Origin: CAZUTK01 sp964623265
GTDB lineage: Bacteria; Electryoneota; B3-LCP
Reading direction: 5' to 3'
DNA: 34,555 nt
NCBI GenBank assembly: GCA_964623265.1
Contig: CAZUTK010000026.1
Coordinates: 1-34,555, forward strand
Translations under genes and position numbers: made by a program
Notes under the pieces: generated by a model
Databases searched by the model: none
What the model saw: only the letters and a program-made list of their open reading frames with translations
Told to the model about the DNA's origin: nothing
Part shown: positions 17,128 through 24,232 of the stretch, one piece after another
Layout: each line of letters begins with the position of its first letter
How positions within the stretch are numbered: the first letter of the stretch is position 1

Positions 17128-17895
17128 GTGTTCAGATTCCTCCAGAAACTGCTGCCGACGAAGAGCAAACGGGGCGGCATCCGTCAAATCGCGCCGCCAT
17201 GGCGCCGAAAAATCGGGAATCTGGAGAAGATCCTGGAGTATCAATTCAAAAGACCCGAATTACTGATCACCGCGCTGAAACACCGTTCTTTTCTGGAAGA
17301 AGCCGGTGAAGATCGCACCGAGTCCAACGAACGACTTGAATTCCTCGGAGATGCCGTCCTGGATCTGATCGTCTCCGATTCCTTTTTCCGTCGGTACCCG
17401 CAGGCTGAAGAAGGGACGTTGACGATGATGAAGTCCACTCTCGTCAGCGGCCCGGTCTTAATGGCGCAGGCGAGGAAGATGGATCTGGGATCGTATCTTC
17501 TGCTGGGCGGCAATGAATTGAACAATGGCGGAAGAAACCGGGAGTCCATCTTAGAAGATGCATTCGAAGCCGTGCTCGGCGCCGTCTATCTGGACGGCGG
17601 CTTGGAACCGGCGCGGCGTTGTGTGGAGCGTTTTCTGCTTCAGGATGCGGATTCCATCCTGCGTCAGGAATCCCTGAAAAATTACAAGAGCATGTTGCTC
17701 GAATATGCGCAGAGCATCGGAAAACCTCAGCCGGTTTATTCGGTTCTCGAGGAGTCAGGTCCAGACCATAATAAGAATTATGTGGTGGAAGTCCGCTTGA
17801 ACGGCGAAGTTTTGGGCACCGGATCGGGACGGTCGAAGAAACAAGCGGAACAACGCGCCGCGGAAGCCGGGATGAAGAATCTCGGCCAGTTGTGA
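17128..17895 (+). CDS. rnc: Ribonuclease III
   Basis: RNase III cleaves double-stranded RNA in rRNA and mRNA processing. The 255-residue protein has the catalytic signature NERLEFLGDAVLDL, the second acidic site in ILEDAFEAVLGAVYLD, and a C-terminal dsRNA-binding domain with a conserved basic end (GSGRSKKQAEQRAAE). A ~35-residue basic N-terminal tail precedes the nuclease domain. The GTG at 17128 is the only start before conserved sequence. An AGGAG lies 15 bases upstream inside the end of fabF, which is rather far. The fabF-rnc adjacency is common. Confidence 0.95.
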   Translation: MFRFLQKLLPTKSKRGGIRQIAPPWRRKIGNLEKILEYQFKRPELLITALKHRSFLEEAGEDRTESNERLEFLGDAVLDLIVSDSFFRRYPQAEEGTLTMMKSTLVSGPVLMAQARKMDLGSYLLLGGNELNNGGRNRESILEDAFEAVLGAVYLDGGLEPARRCVERFLLQDADSILRQESLKNYKSMLLEYAQSIGKPQPVYSVLEESGPDHNKNYVVEVRLNGEVLGTGSGRSKKQAEQRAAEAGMKNLGQL

Positions 17896-17918
17896 TAGAT
17901 TTATTACTTAGGTGATGT

Positions 17919-19202
17919 ATGCGTAAAATAATGGGTTATATTTACCCCGGCGTGGGATTTCTAATTCTATTAGAGATCCTTTTATGGGGGGTGAATCATT
18001 TTATTAGTTGGGATGAATATGTCCACCGGGCGGGTTTGAGCTATCGGAAGTTCGTCACCAATCCAGAGTATGAGAATCAATTTCTGTTTCTAAAAGATCC
18101 TTATGTAATCTGGAAGCTAAGGCCCGGTGAGCTAAAGCCCGGCTACCGCGTCAATCGGCTGGGTTTTCGGGGGGACGATGTAGCCATCCAGAAGGCACCG
18201 GGAACGAAGCGAATTGTGTGCCTGGGCAATTCAATTACTCTCGGTCTGGATGTTAAAACACATGCCGATGCTTACCCGATGCTCTTGGCGCAGCACCTGA
18301 AACAGAGTCAAGGTTAGTCTTTCGAGGTCATCAACGCCGGAGTCGCCGGTTACACTTCCTATCAGATTTTGCAGCAGTGGCGGCATTTTGTCGCTCCGTT
18401 GGAACCGGACTTGATCATTGTGCTGGCTGCCTTCAATGACATCATCTACACGCCGTTCAAGCCGGATAAAGAGATTCAGCTGACCAAGTTTACATGCGGG
18501 GTTTACAATACGCTTTTTTCCTTCCGCATCGTTCGCGCCTTGAATTCAGGCATAAAATTTATCAGTGAGCGGATAAGTCATAAAGAGCTGATTTCGCCGT
18601 ATAATCCCGAAATCGGCATTCCGACCCGAGTTTCGGAAGAGGATTATCGAAAAAATCTTAACGCGATCGTGGAAGATGCGGAAAAGAAACACATTAAAGT
18701 AATTTTTCTTACCTCGAAGAGCGCGAATGGACCTCCTTTCGCCGTACATCCTTTGCCCAGAATTGAATTTGGAACCGAAGGCAAAAAGGCGGTTGTACAT
18801 TGGATTCCACAACCGGCTCCTAAGGTAATCCGCGTCGGGCGCGATACGGATGATCGTTTGTACAGAGCGAGCCAAGCGCAGATCAGAGATTTACCCGAAG
18901 CTCCGGTACCCTACTACAATCTGGCAAAATGCTATGAATCCGCGGGAGATTCCCTTCTGGCGCGGGAATACTTCAAAATCGCCGATTCTTTGGACACCAC
19001 TAGGGAACGTTACGACCGATATAATCAAATTATGCGGGAGGTCGCTGCGGAGCATCATATTCCCGTAGTGGATACGTACCTCCTTTTAGATGGCGGTGAC
19101 AATTCTAAGTATTTTAGATCGGACTGCATTCATTACAACGAAGCAGGGCACGCCGTCATCGCGGAAGCACTCTATCGAAAAGTGATTGAAATCCTGAACT
19201 AA
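17919..19202 (+). pseudogene. SGNH/GDSL-type hydrolase interrupted by an in-frame TAG
   Basis: One frame covers 17919-19202 except for a TAG at 18315-18317 (codon 133). The first half has an N-terminal membrane anchor (GVGFLILLEILLWGV) and the SGNH block I motif CLGNSITLGLD. Directly after the TAG, in the same frame, come VINAGVAGYTSYQ (block II), LAAFNDI (block III) and, near the end, DCIHYNEAGHAVIAEAL (block V Asp/His). A TPR-like helix pair (YYNLAKCYESAGDSLLAREYF) lies before the last block. This is therefore one ~427-codon gene with one nonsense codon and no frameshift. Family members act as esterases or acyltransferases on surface polymers or lipids. AGGTGA precedes the start. The gene is visibly AT-richer than its neighbours. 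A sequencing error, recent mutation or readthrough are the alternatives. Confidence 0.82.
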
Positions 19203-19261
19203 TCGCATCAGCATCAACTCACTTCGAATCCACCGAAAAACATCATAATACTGGAGCCGCT

Positions 19262-20419
19262 ATGTCTGTATTCTTCACCGAAGAACAGGAAGAGTTGCGC
19301 AAGCTGGCGAGGCGAATCGCGGAAGAGAAGGTGCGACCCCGAGCCGCTGCTTGCGACCGCACCGGGGAATTCCCCTGGGATTTGATCAAAGTTTTCGCGG
19401 ACGCCGGTTTTTACGGCTGTTACATTGAAGAAAAGTACGGCGGAACAGGAGGCGGCGTCACCGAACTCGCCATTGTCACAGAGGAACTTTCCCGCGCTTG
19501 CGGCGGCATCGCATTGGCGGTCGCCGCGACGGCTTTGGGAGCGTTCCCCATCATCCTGGACGGCACGGAAGAACAGAAGCAGCGCTGGCTGCCTTCCATC
19601 GCCACCGGCGACGTGTTGACGGCTTTTTGCCTCACGGAACCGGAAGCCGGTTCCGATGCTTCCAATATGAAGACCACCGCCCGATTGGATGGCGACTACT
19701 ACATTCTGAACGGTTTGAAGCATTTCATCACCAACGCCGGTGTCGCCAAAATTTACACCGTAATCGCCTCGACCGATCCGGCGAAGGGGGTGCTGGGAAC
19801 GTCCGCCTTCGTCGTGGAAGAAGGCACGCCCGGGATGTCTGTGGGAGCGGAAGAGGACAAGATGGGAATTCGCGCTTCGCAGACTCGCGAAGTGATTTTT
19901 CAAGATTGCAAGGTGCCCAAAGCGAATCTTCTGGGGGCTCCCGGGCGAGGCTTCATCAATGCTATGAAGACGCTGGACCGATCCAGACCCGGCGTCGCAG
20001 CTCAGGCGCTGGGAATCGCACAGGGCGCTTTCGATTTGGCGATCGCCTACACTCAGCAGCGCGTTCAATTCGGCAAACCCATTGCAGAAAACCAGGGCAT
20101 TCAGTGGATGCTGGCGGAAATGGCGACCGAAATCGAAGCTTCACGGGCGCTGTTATACCAAACCGCGAAATTGATTGATTCCGGCGCCGCCAATATCTCC
20201 AAGCTCTCCGCGATGTCTAAATTGAAGTGTTCGGATGTCGCCATGCGCGTCACCACCGACGCCGTGCAGCTTTTCGGCGGATACGGCTATATGAAGGATT
20301 ACCCCATCGAAAAGTATATGCGCGATGCCAAAATCACGCAAATCTACGAAGGCACCAATCAAATTCAGCGCGTCGTCATCGCCAAGAATCTGCTGAAAGA
20401 GGCGCAGCAGAAGAGCTGA
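19262..20419 (+). CDS. Acyl-CoA dehydrogenase (short-chain/butyryl-CoA type)
   Basis: This 385-residue flavoprotein oxidises acyl-CoA to 2-enoyl-CoA, or reduces crotonyl-CoA in fermenters. The family signatures ALTEPEAGSD-like CLTEPEAGSDAS, GLKHFITNAG, MGIRASQT and the QRVQFGKPIAENQ segment are present. The catalytic base is Glu363 in QIYEGTNQIQ. GGAG five bases before the ATG fixes the start. No EtfAB genes are near. With the 3-hydroxyacyl-CoA dehydrogenase of region 1 it could serve a C4-CoA pathway, but they are 11 kb apart. A stem-loop terminator follows about 90 bases downstream. Confidence 0.93.
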   Translation: MSVFFTEEQEELRKLARRIAEEKVRPRAAACDRTGEFPWDLIKVFADAGFYGCYIEEKYGGTGGGVTELAIVTEELSRACGGIALAVAATALGAFPIILDGTEEQKQRWLPSIATGDVLTAFCLTEPEAGSDASNMKTTARLDGDYYILNGLKHFITNAGVAKIYTVIASTDPAKGVLGTSAFVVEEGTPGMSVGAEEDKMGIRASQTREVIFQDCKVPKANLLGAPGRGFINAMKTLDRSRPGVAAQALGIAQGAFDLAIAYTQQRVQFGKPIAENQGIQWMLAEMATEIEASRALLYQTAKLIDSGAANISKLSAMSKLKCSDVAMRVTTDAVQLFGGYGYMKDYPIEKYMRDAKITQIYEGTNQIQRVVIAKNLLKEAQQKS

Positions 20420-20512
20420 GTTCGGCTTCTTTCGGCAGAGGCGATTTCGAGTTGAACAGCCTCGCATTTCATTCGCAGGACAAGAGTCTTTCCACATGGC
20501 GGCCGCTTCCTG

Positions 20513-20545
20513 AGCCCAGGGTATTCACCCTGGGCTTATTTATCC
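20513..20545 (+). terminator. Intrinsic terminator after the acyl-CoA dehydrogenase gene
   Basis: A perfect 10-bp stem pairs 20513-20522 (AGCCCAGGGT) with 20527-20536 (ACCCTGGGCT) around the loop ATTC, and is followed by the T-rich TTATTTAT. The downstream gene has its own promoter. Confidence 0.75.
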
Positions 20546-20595
20546 GGCGAATTATTTGTTCTAAATATAACAAAGAGATATTTCTAAAATTTTGC

Positions 20596-20624
20596 TTGTT
20601 TTTTCAATCCATTTGAATTATAAT
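20596..20624 (+). promoter_or_regulatory. Promoter of the Gly/His-rich secreted protein gene
   Basis: TTGTTT (20596-20601) and a consensus TATAAT (20619-20624) are separated by 17 bases. Transcription would start near 20631, giving a leader of about 30 bases containing a purine-rich AGAGGAGAG ribosome site. With the flanking terminators this makes the gene monocistronic. Confidence 0.68.
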
Positions 20625-20661
20625 GGTAAGAGTATAGGTCTAATCGAGAGAGGAGAGAGCT

Positions 20662-21687
20662 ATGCGTAGATTCTTGCGATTCGGGCTGGCTGCATTGCTG
20701 GTTTGCTTGACGGCGTCCTGGGCGTTGGCTCAGACGGGGATCGTCATGGGCACGGTCACGGATGACGAAGGCAATCCTGTGGACAGCGCTTTGGTAACTC
20801 TTTCCCACGGCGGCGGCTGCGGCGGAGGTGGCCATGGAGGAGGCGGCCATGGCGGAGGTGGCCACGGCGGCGGTGCGGATTCCGTCTGGTATTCCACTTT
20901 CACCGGTGAAGACGGCACCTACATTTTTCCGGCAGTAGCGCCGAACACCTATCTCGCCCGCGCCCGCAAGATGGGATTCGGGATGGACAGTGATTCCGTC
21001 ACGGTAGCTGCGGGATACACCTATGTCGTAGATTTTACGCTGACCGGTTGCGGCGGCGGAGGCGGTGGAGGAGGTTGCCCGCACGACACACTGGAAGTGA
21101 TTGAAGTTTCCGGCTGGGCGATTGTGGATACCTCTATGTGCCGCAACGCCTACTTCCTCGATGAAGACAACGATGGCGTGCCGGAATATCGCCTGCAGTT
21201 CGGACCGCCCTGGTATGACCCAGGCAGCGGAGCCTCTCGTCCCAACAACGGCGATGAAATTGACATCGTCGGCGGGCTGGTGGATTGGACCCTGATGGAT
21301 ATGATCATCGTCTATGAGATCAACGGTCTCTGGTGGCGGGATCCGGTCTATCCGGGCGGCGGATACGGCGGTCATCACGGCGGCGGTGGCGGCGGCCATC
21401 ATGGCGGCGGCGACGTTGCGGTAGCGCGTCCTCACATCGGCGGCGCTTTCCCCAATCCCTTCAACCCGGAAACGACTGTGAACTTCGTCCTGCCGGAAAA
21501 CGGCATGGTGAGTCTGTCGGTGTACAATATTCGCGGGGAGAAGGTGGCGCAACTGGTGGAAGGCTCGCTGGAAGCCGGCACGCATTCCGTGATCTGGAAT
21601 GCGGGGCACCTGACGTCCGGCGTCTATCTCTTCCGGCTGGAAGCCGGCACCGTGACATCCGTGAAGAAGGTCGTCTTTGCGAAGTAA
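20662..21687 (+). CDS. Secreted Gly/His-rich protein with carboxypeptidase-regulatory-like and FlgD-like C-terminal sorting domains
   Basis: The 341-residue product begins with a clear signal peptide (RRFLRF, hydrophobic core, cleavage likely after SWALA). Residues ~26-130 resemble a carboxypeptidase regulatory-like beta-sandwich (GIVMGTVTDDEGNPVDSALV, then DGTYIFPAVAPNTY). A loop of this sandwich is replaced by a Gly/His tract (HGGGC then three GGGHG-like units). A CG8C tract follows, then a domain with a DxDxDG calcium-like loop (DEDNDGVPEY) and FGPPWYDPG. A second Gly/His tract (GGHHG6HHGGGD) comes next. The last ~75 residues (FPNPFNPETTVNF, SVYNIRGEKV, SGVYLFRLEAG) form a FlgD-like/T9SS type A sorting domain. 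Export and surface attachment or release are inferred; metal binding by the His tracts is plausible but unproven. I recognise no characterised homologue. Confidence 0.85.
   Translation: MRRFLRFGLAALLVCLTASWALAQTGIVMGTVTDDEGNPVDSALVTLSHGGGCGGGGHGGGGHGGGGHGGGADSVWYSTFTGEDGTYIFPAVAPNTYLARARKMGFGMDSDSVTVAAGYTYVVDFTLTGCGGGGGGGGCPHDTLEVIEVSGWAIVDTSMCRNAYFLDEDNDGVPEYRLQFGPPWYDPGSGASRPNNGDEIDIVGGLVDWTLMDMIIVYEINGLWWRDPVYPGGGYGGHHGGGGGGHHGGGDVAVARPHIGGAFPNPFNPETTVNFVLPENGMVSLSVYNIRGEKVAQLVEGSLEAGTHSVIWNAGHLTSGVYLFRLEAGTVTSVKKVVFAK
20821..20865 (+). repeat. Three tandem 15-bp repeats encoding Gly-Gly-Gly-Gly-His
   Basis: Units at 20821-20835, 20836-20850 and 20851-20865 follow GGMGGAGGYGGCCAY with only third-base and one first-codon variations. 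They lie inside the coding frame and encode GGGGH three times. Silent differences between units suggest selection on the protein rather than very recent slippage. Confidence 0.8.
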
Positions 21688-21708
21688 ATTTCGGCTACAA
21701 TAAACGCG

Positions 21709-21738
21709 AAGCGCAGCCGGTTTCGGCTGCGCTTTTTT
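21709..21738 (+). terminator. Intrinsic terminator after the Gly/His-rich protein gene
   Basis: AGCGCAGCCG (21710-21719) pairs with CGGCTGCGCT (21724-21733) around GTTT, extended by A21709-T21734, and ends in a run of six T (21733-21738). On the minus strand it also lies just downstream of the tRNA-Arg gene and could help end that transcript. Confidence 0.9.
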
Positions 21739-21749
21739 ATGCCCTTCCG

Positions 21750-21823
21750 TGCCCCTGAGACGACTTGAACGTCCGACACGCGGTTTAGGAAACCGCTGCT
21801 CTATCCTGCTGAGCTACAGGGGC
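21750..21823 (-). tRNA. tRNA-Arg (anticodon CCT)
   Basis: Read on the minus strand, the acceptor GCCCCTG pairs with CAGGGGC. The D arm is GCTC/GAGC, the anticodon arm is GCGGT-TTCCTAA-ACCGC with anticodon CCT, and the T arm carries TTCAAGT. It is 74 nt with discriminator A. CCA is not encoded, so CCA must be added after transcription. Confidence 0.95.
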
Positions 21824-21862
21824 GAAATTTTATCCATCCTACCGTGCAGGGACGCTTCTGAT

Positions 21863-21891
21863 AATATAAAGTCTGGAGGCGGCGATTTCAA
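21863..21891 (-). promoter_or_regulatory. Promoter of tRNA-Arg(CCT)
   Basis: On the minus strand TTGAAA (21891-21886) and TATATT (21868-21863) are separated by 17 bases. The predicted start near 21856 gives a leader of roughly 33 nt before the mature tRNA end at 21823. Confidence 0.6.
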
Positions 21892-21939
21892 GCTCTTTCA
21901 AGTACTTTCGAGTTCTTGCCGCTTCAGGGTGAATATCGC

Positions 21940-21968
21940 TTGACTTATGATGAAAAATAGCGTAAATT
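21940..21968 (+). promoter_or_regulatory. Promoter of proS
   Basis: TTGACT (21940-21945) and TAAATT (21963-21968) are spaced 17 bases apart. The start would be near 21975, leaving a ~28-base leader without a Shine-Dalgarno sequence before the proS ATG at 22003. A 12-base palindrome overlaps the -10 box. Confidence 0.62.
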
Positions 21969-21972
21969 TACG
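21961..21972. promoter_or_regulatory. Perfect 12-bp palindrome CGTAAATTTACG over the proS -10 box
   Basis: The palindrome covers the -10 hexamer and reaches almost to the predicted start site, a position where a bound dimeric regulator would block transcription. A 12-bp palindrome can occur several times by chance in a window of this length, so the operator role is tentative. Confidence 0.3.
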
Positions 21973-22002
21973 TTTTAATTTCCATCTACTACTAACACTG
22001 AA

Positions 22003-23721
22003 ATGCGCCTATCCCGAGCTTTCATCCCGACTCTGAAAGAAACGCCGTCCGATGCGGTTATCCCTTCGCACGCATTGATGATCCGTGCGGGACTGATCCG
22101 GCAGCTGGCGGCGGGCGTTTATTCCGAACTCCCCTTCGGTTGGATGGCGATGCAGGAAGCCATCGCCGTCGTGCGCGAAGAGATGAACCGCATCGGCGGT
22201 CAAGAGCTCTATCTGCCGGTGTTGAATCCCATCGAAGTCTGGGAGGAGACGGGCAGAGCGCGCGATTTCGGCGACGAGATGTTCCGTCTGAAGGATCGCA
22301 AGGGGCGGTCTATGTGTCTGGCTCCGACGCACGAGGAGATCATCTGCGAAATCGCTCGAGCCTTCGTGCGGTCCTACCGCGATCTCCCGCAGATCTGGTA
22401 TCAGATCCAGACCAAGATGCGCGACGAGCCTCGTCCGCGCTCCGGAGTATTAAGGGCACGCCAATTCCTGATGAAGGATTCCTACAGTCTCGATCTGGAT
22501 GAGGAAGGGCTGGCGAAGAGCTATGATCTGCACGCCGTCGCCTACCGCCGCATCTTCGAACGCTGCGGGTTGAACTTCTTCGAAGTGGGCGCATCTTCCG
22601 GGCTGATGGGCGGAACCGGATCGCAGGAATTTATGGTGGAATCCGAACATGGTGAAGACCGCGTGGCGATTTGCTCCGCCTGCGGTTATGCGGCCAATTT
22701 AGAGGTCGCCTCATCTAAGCCTGCGCCGATTCAAGACCCGCCGCCAGCGATTGATGAAACCGCCGAACCTCAACTGGTTTCCACGCCGGAGATGCGCACC
22801 ATCGAAGAAGTCAGCGGATTTCTGCGGGTACCTCCGGAACGTTTGATCAAGACGCTGGTTTTTATGACGGGGGGTGATAAGCCGGTTATGGCGCTGGTCG
22901 CCGGCGATGACGAACTGAATGAATCGAAATTGATGAAGGCGCTGGGAGGCGCTTTCCGGCCGGCTCACCCCGACGAGATCAAAGATCTTTTCGGAGCGGA
23001 AGCGGGATTCTTAGGAGCCGTCCGGGCACCGAAGATGCCGATTCTGGCGGATCTGCGCCTGCAAGGGGGGCGCAACCGCATCACCGGCGCCAATCAAAAT
23101 CATTACCATATCACCGGCGTCGAAGTCGGTCGGCATTTCAATCCGGATCGGTTTGTTGATTTACGCACGGTTCGCGACGGTGAAGGTTGTCCTGCCTGCG
23201 GCGGCAGGTTGCGCGTAGTCAGCGCGATCGAAATTGGGCATATATTCAAGTTGGGGACGAAGTATTCGGCTTCTATGGGAGCCAACGTGCTGGATGCGGA
23301 AGGGCGCGAGCGTCCCATTGTTATGGGCAGCTACGGCATTGGCATCGGCAGGATCGTGGCGTGTGCCATCGAATCAAGCCATGACGACGACGGGATTATC
23401 TGGTCAAATGCCCTGACGCCCTACGACGTGATCCTCATCGGCATCAAGCTGAATGAGGCGGAAGTGCGGCAGAAGGTCGAAGATCTCTATCAACTGCTGC
23501 AATCTTCCGGATTGGACGTGCTCTACGATGACCGCGACGTCAGTCCCGGTTTCAAGTTCAAAGACGCCGACCTGCTGGGTATTCCCAGACAGGTGATTGT
23601 CAGTCCCAGGAGTCTGGCGGCAGGGGGTGCGGAAATCAAGCAGCGGAAGACCGGCGACAAGATCGTCGTCCCATATGATCAAATCCTATCCTATTTGCGT
23701 GGCAGTCATGGAAAAGCTTGA
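22003..23721 (+). CDS. proS: Prolyl-tRNA synthetase, bacterial type with editing domain
   Basis: This enzyme charges tRNA-Pro. The 572-residue class II synthetase has the typical start MRLSRAFIPTLKETPSDA, motif 2 in the RPRSGVLRARQFLMKDSYS region, the YbaK-like insertion editing domain at about residues 225-400, motif 3 in VMGSYGIGIGRIVACAIE, and an anticodon-binding C-terminus. Length and order match bacterial ProS with the insertion. The ATG has no Shine-Dalgarno sequence. The last 14 bases overlap the next gene. Confidence 0.97.
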   Translation: MRLSRAFIPTLKETPSDAVIPSHALMIRAGLIRQLAAGVYSELPFGWMAMQEAIAVVREEMNRIGGQELYLPVLNPIEVWEETGRARDFGDEMFRLKDRKGRSMCLAPTHEEIICEIARAFVRSYRDLPQIWYQIQTKMRDEPRPRSGVLRARQFLMKDSYSLDLDEEGLAKSYDLHAVAYRRIFERCGLNFFEVGASSGLMGGTGSQEFMVESEHGEDRVAICSACGYAANLEVASSKPAPIQDPPPAIDETAEPQLVSTPEMRTIEEVSGFLRVPPERLIKTLVFMTGGDKPVMALVAGDDELNESKLMKALGGAFRPAHPDEIKDLFGAEAGFLGAVRAPKMPILADLRLQGGRNRITGANQNHYHITGVEVGRHFNPDRFVDLRTVRDGEGCPACGGRLRVVSAIEIGHIFKLGTKYSASMGANVLDAEGRERPIVMGSYGIGIGRIVACAIESSHDDDGIIWSNALTPYDVILIGIKLNEAEVRQKVEDLYQLLQSSGLDVLYDDRDVSPGFKFKDADLLGIPRQVIVSPRSLAAGGAEIKQRKTGDKIVVPYDQILSYLRGSHGKA

Positions 23722-24067
23722 TCTGGATCGCATCTTGCGTTATCGCCAGCCGGAAGAAGACTTGAGTCCGGAAGAAAAGATCAAAGCGGAAGGAAAGATT
23801 CCCGCCATCCTGGCTTACGTCCCCCTTCTCTGTTTTTATGCGCTGATCCTGAAGCGGGATAATCCATACGCGTATCAGCACGGCAAACAAGGCTTAATCT
23901 TATTCCTGGCGGAACTGATCGCCATCGCGCTGCGCTGGGACTTGCTCTGGAATCTGATCCTGATCCTCTTGGGAGCTGTAGCCATCTGGGGGATGGTCGC
24001 TGCTCTGCGCGGTCAGCCGTTTCGTTTGCCGATCGTATCTGATCTGTTCGATCATTTCCAGCCGTAA
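23708..24067 (+). CDS. Small membrane protein, Tic20/DUF4870-like
   Basis: This 119-residue protein has a charged N-terminus (about 34 residues, PEEDLSPEEKIKAEGK) followed by hydrophobic stretches at about residues 35-52 and 66-102. The motif KRDNPYAYQHGKQGLILFLAE between them matches the HARQG-like box of DUF4870/Tic20-like proteins, and it ends with a LPIVSDL segment typical of that group. The ATG at 23708 overlaps proS by 14 bases. An in-frame GTG at 23699 is an alternative. Function is unknown. Confidence 0.75.
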   Translation: MEKLDLDRILRYRQPEEDLSPEEKIKAEGKIPAILAYVPLLCFYALILKRDNPYAYQHGKQGLILFLAELIAIALRWDLLWNLILILLGAVAIWGMVAALRGQPFRLPIVSDLFDHFQP

Positions 24068-24182
24068 TCCGGTGATCTATCCGTTAGGAATCTTCTAGAA
24101 CCGTTTCGATTCTTCGCATAGAAGGGACGCAGAAAAAAGAATGCGATCGAACGTTGTTTATCATTGCCTTCGACCTGAAACG

Positions 24183-24200
24183 ATCCGCGCAAGCGGATTT
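24183..24200 (+). other. Short stem-loop with GCAA tetraloop between two genes
   Basis: ATCCGC (24183-24188) pairs with GCGGAT (24193-24198) around the stable loop GCAA, followed by a brief TTT. It lies in the 165-base gap between the membrane-protein gene and the oxoamine synthase. It could be a weak terminator or an mRNA end-structure. Nothing else is recognisable in that gap. Confidence 0.28.
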
Positions 24201-24232
24201 CAAAGCATATAGCCAACCGAGGAATCTTATCT

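Noticed and set aside
18315..18317. Genome-wide TAG recoding (pyrrolysine or alternative code)
   Set aside because: korD, ndk and fabH end with TAG at the expected family lengths, and no suppressor tRNA or pyl gene is visible.
20806..20876. Tandem repeats as a possible CRISPR array
   Set aside because: The units are 15 bp, directly adjacent without spacers, and in frame within a protein-coding gene.
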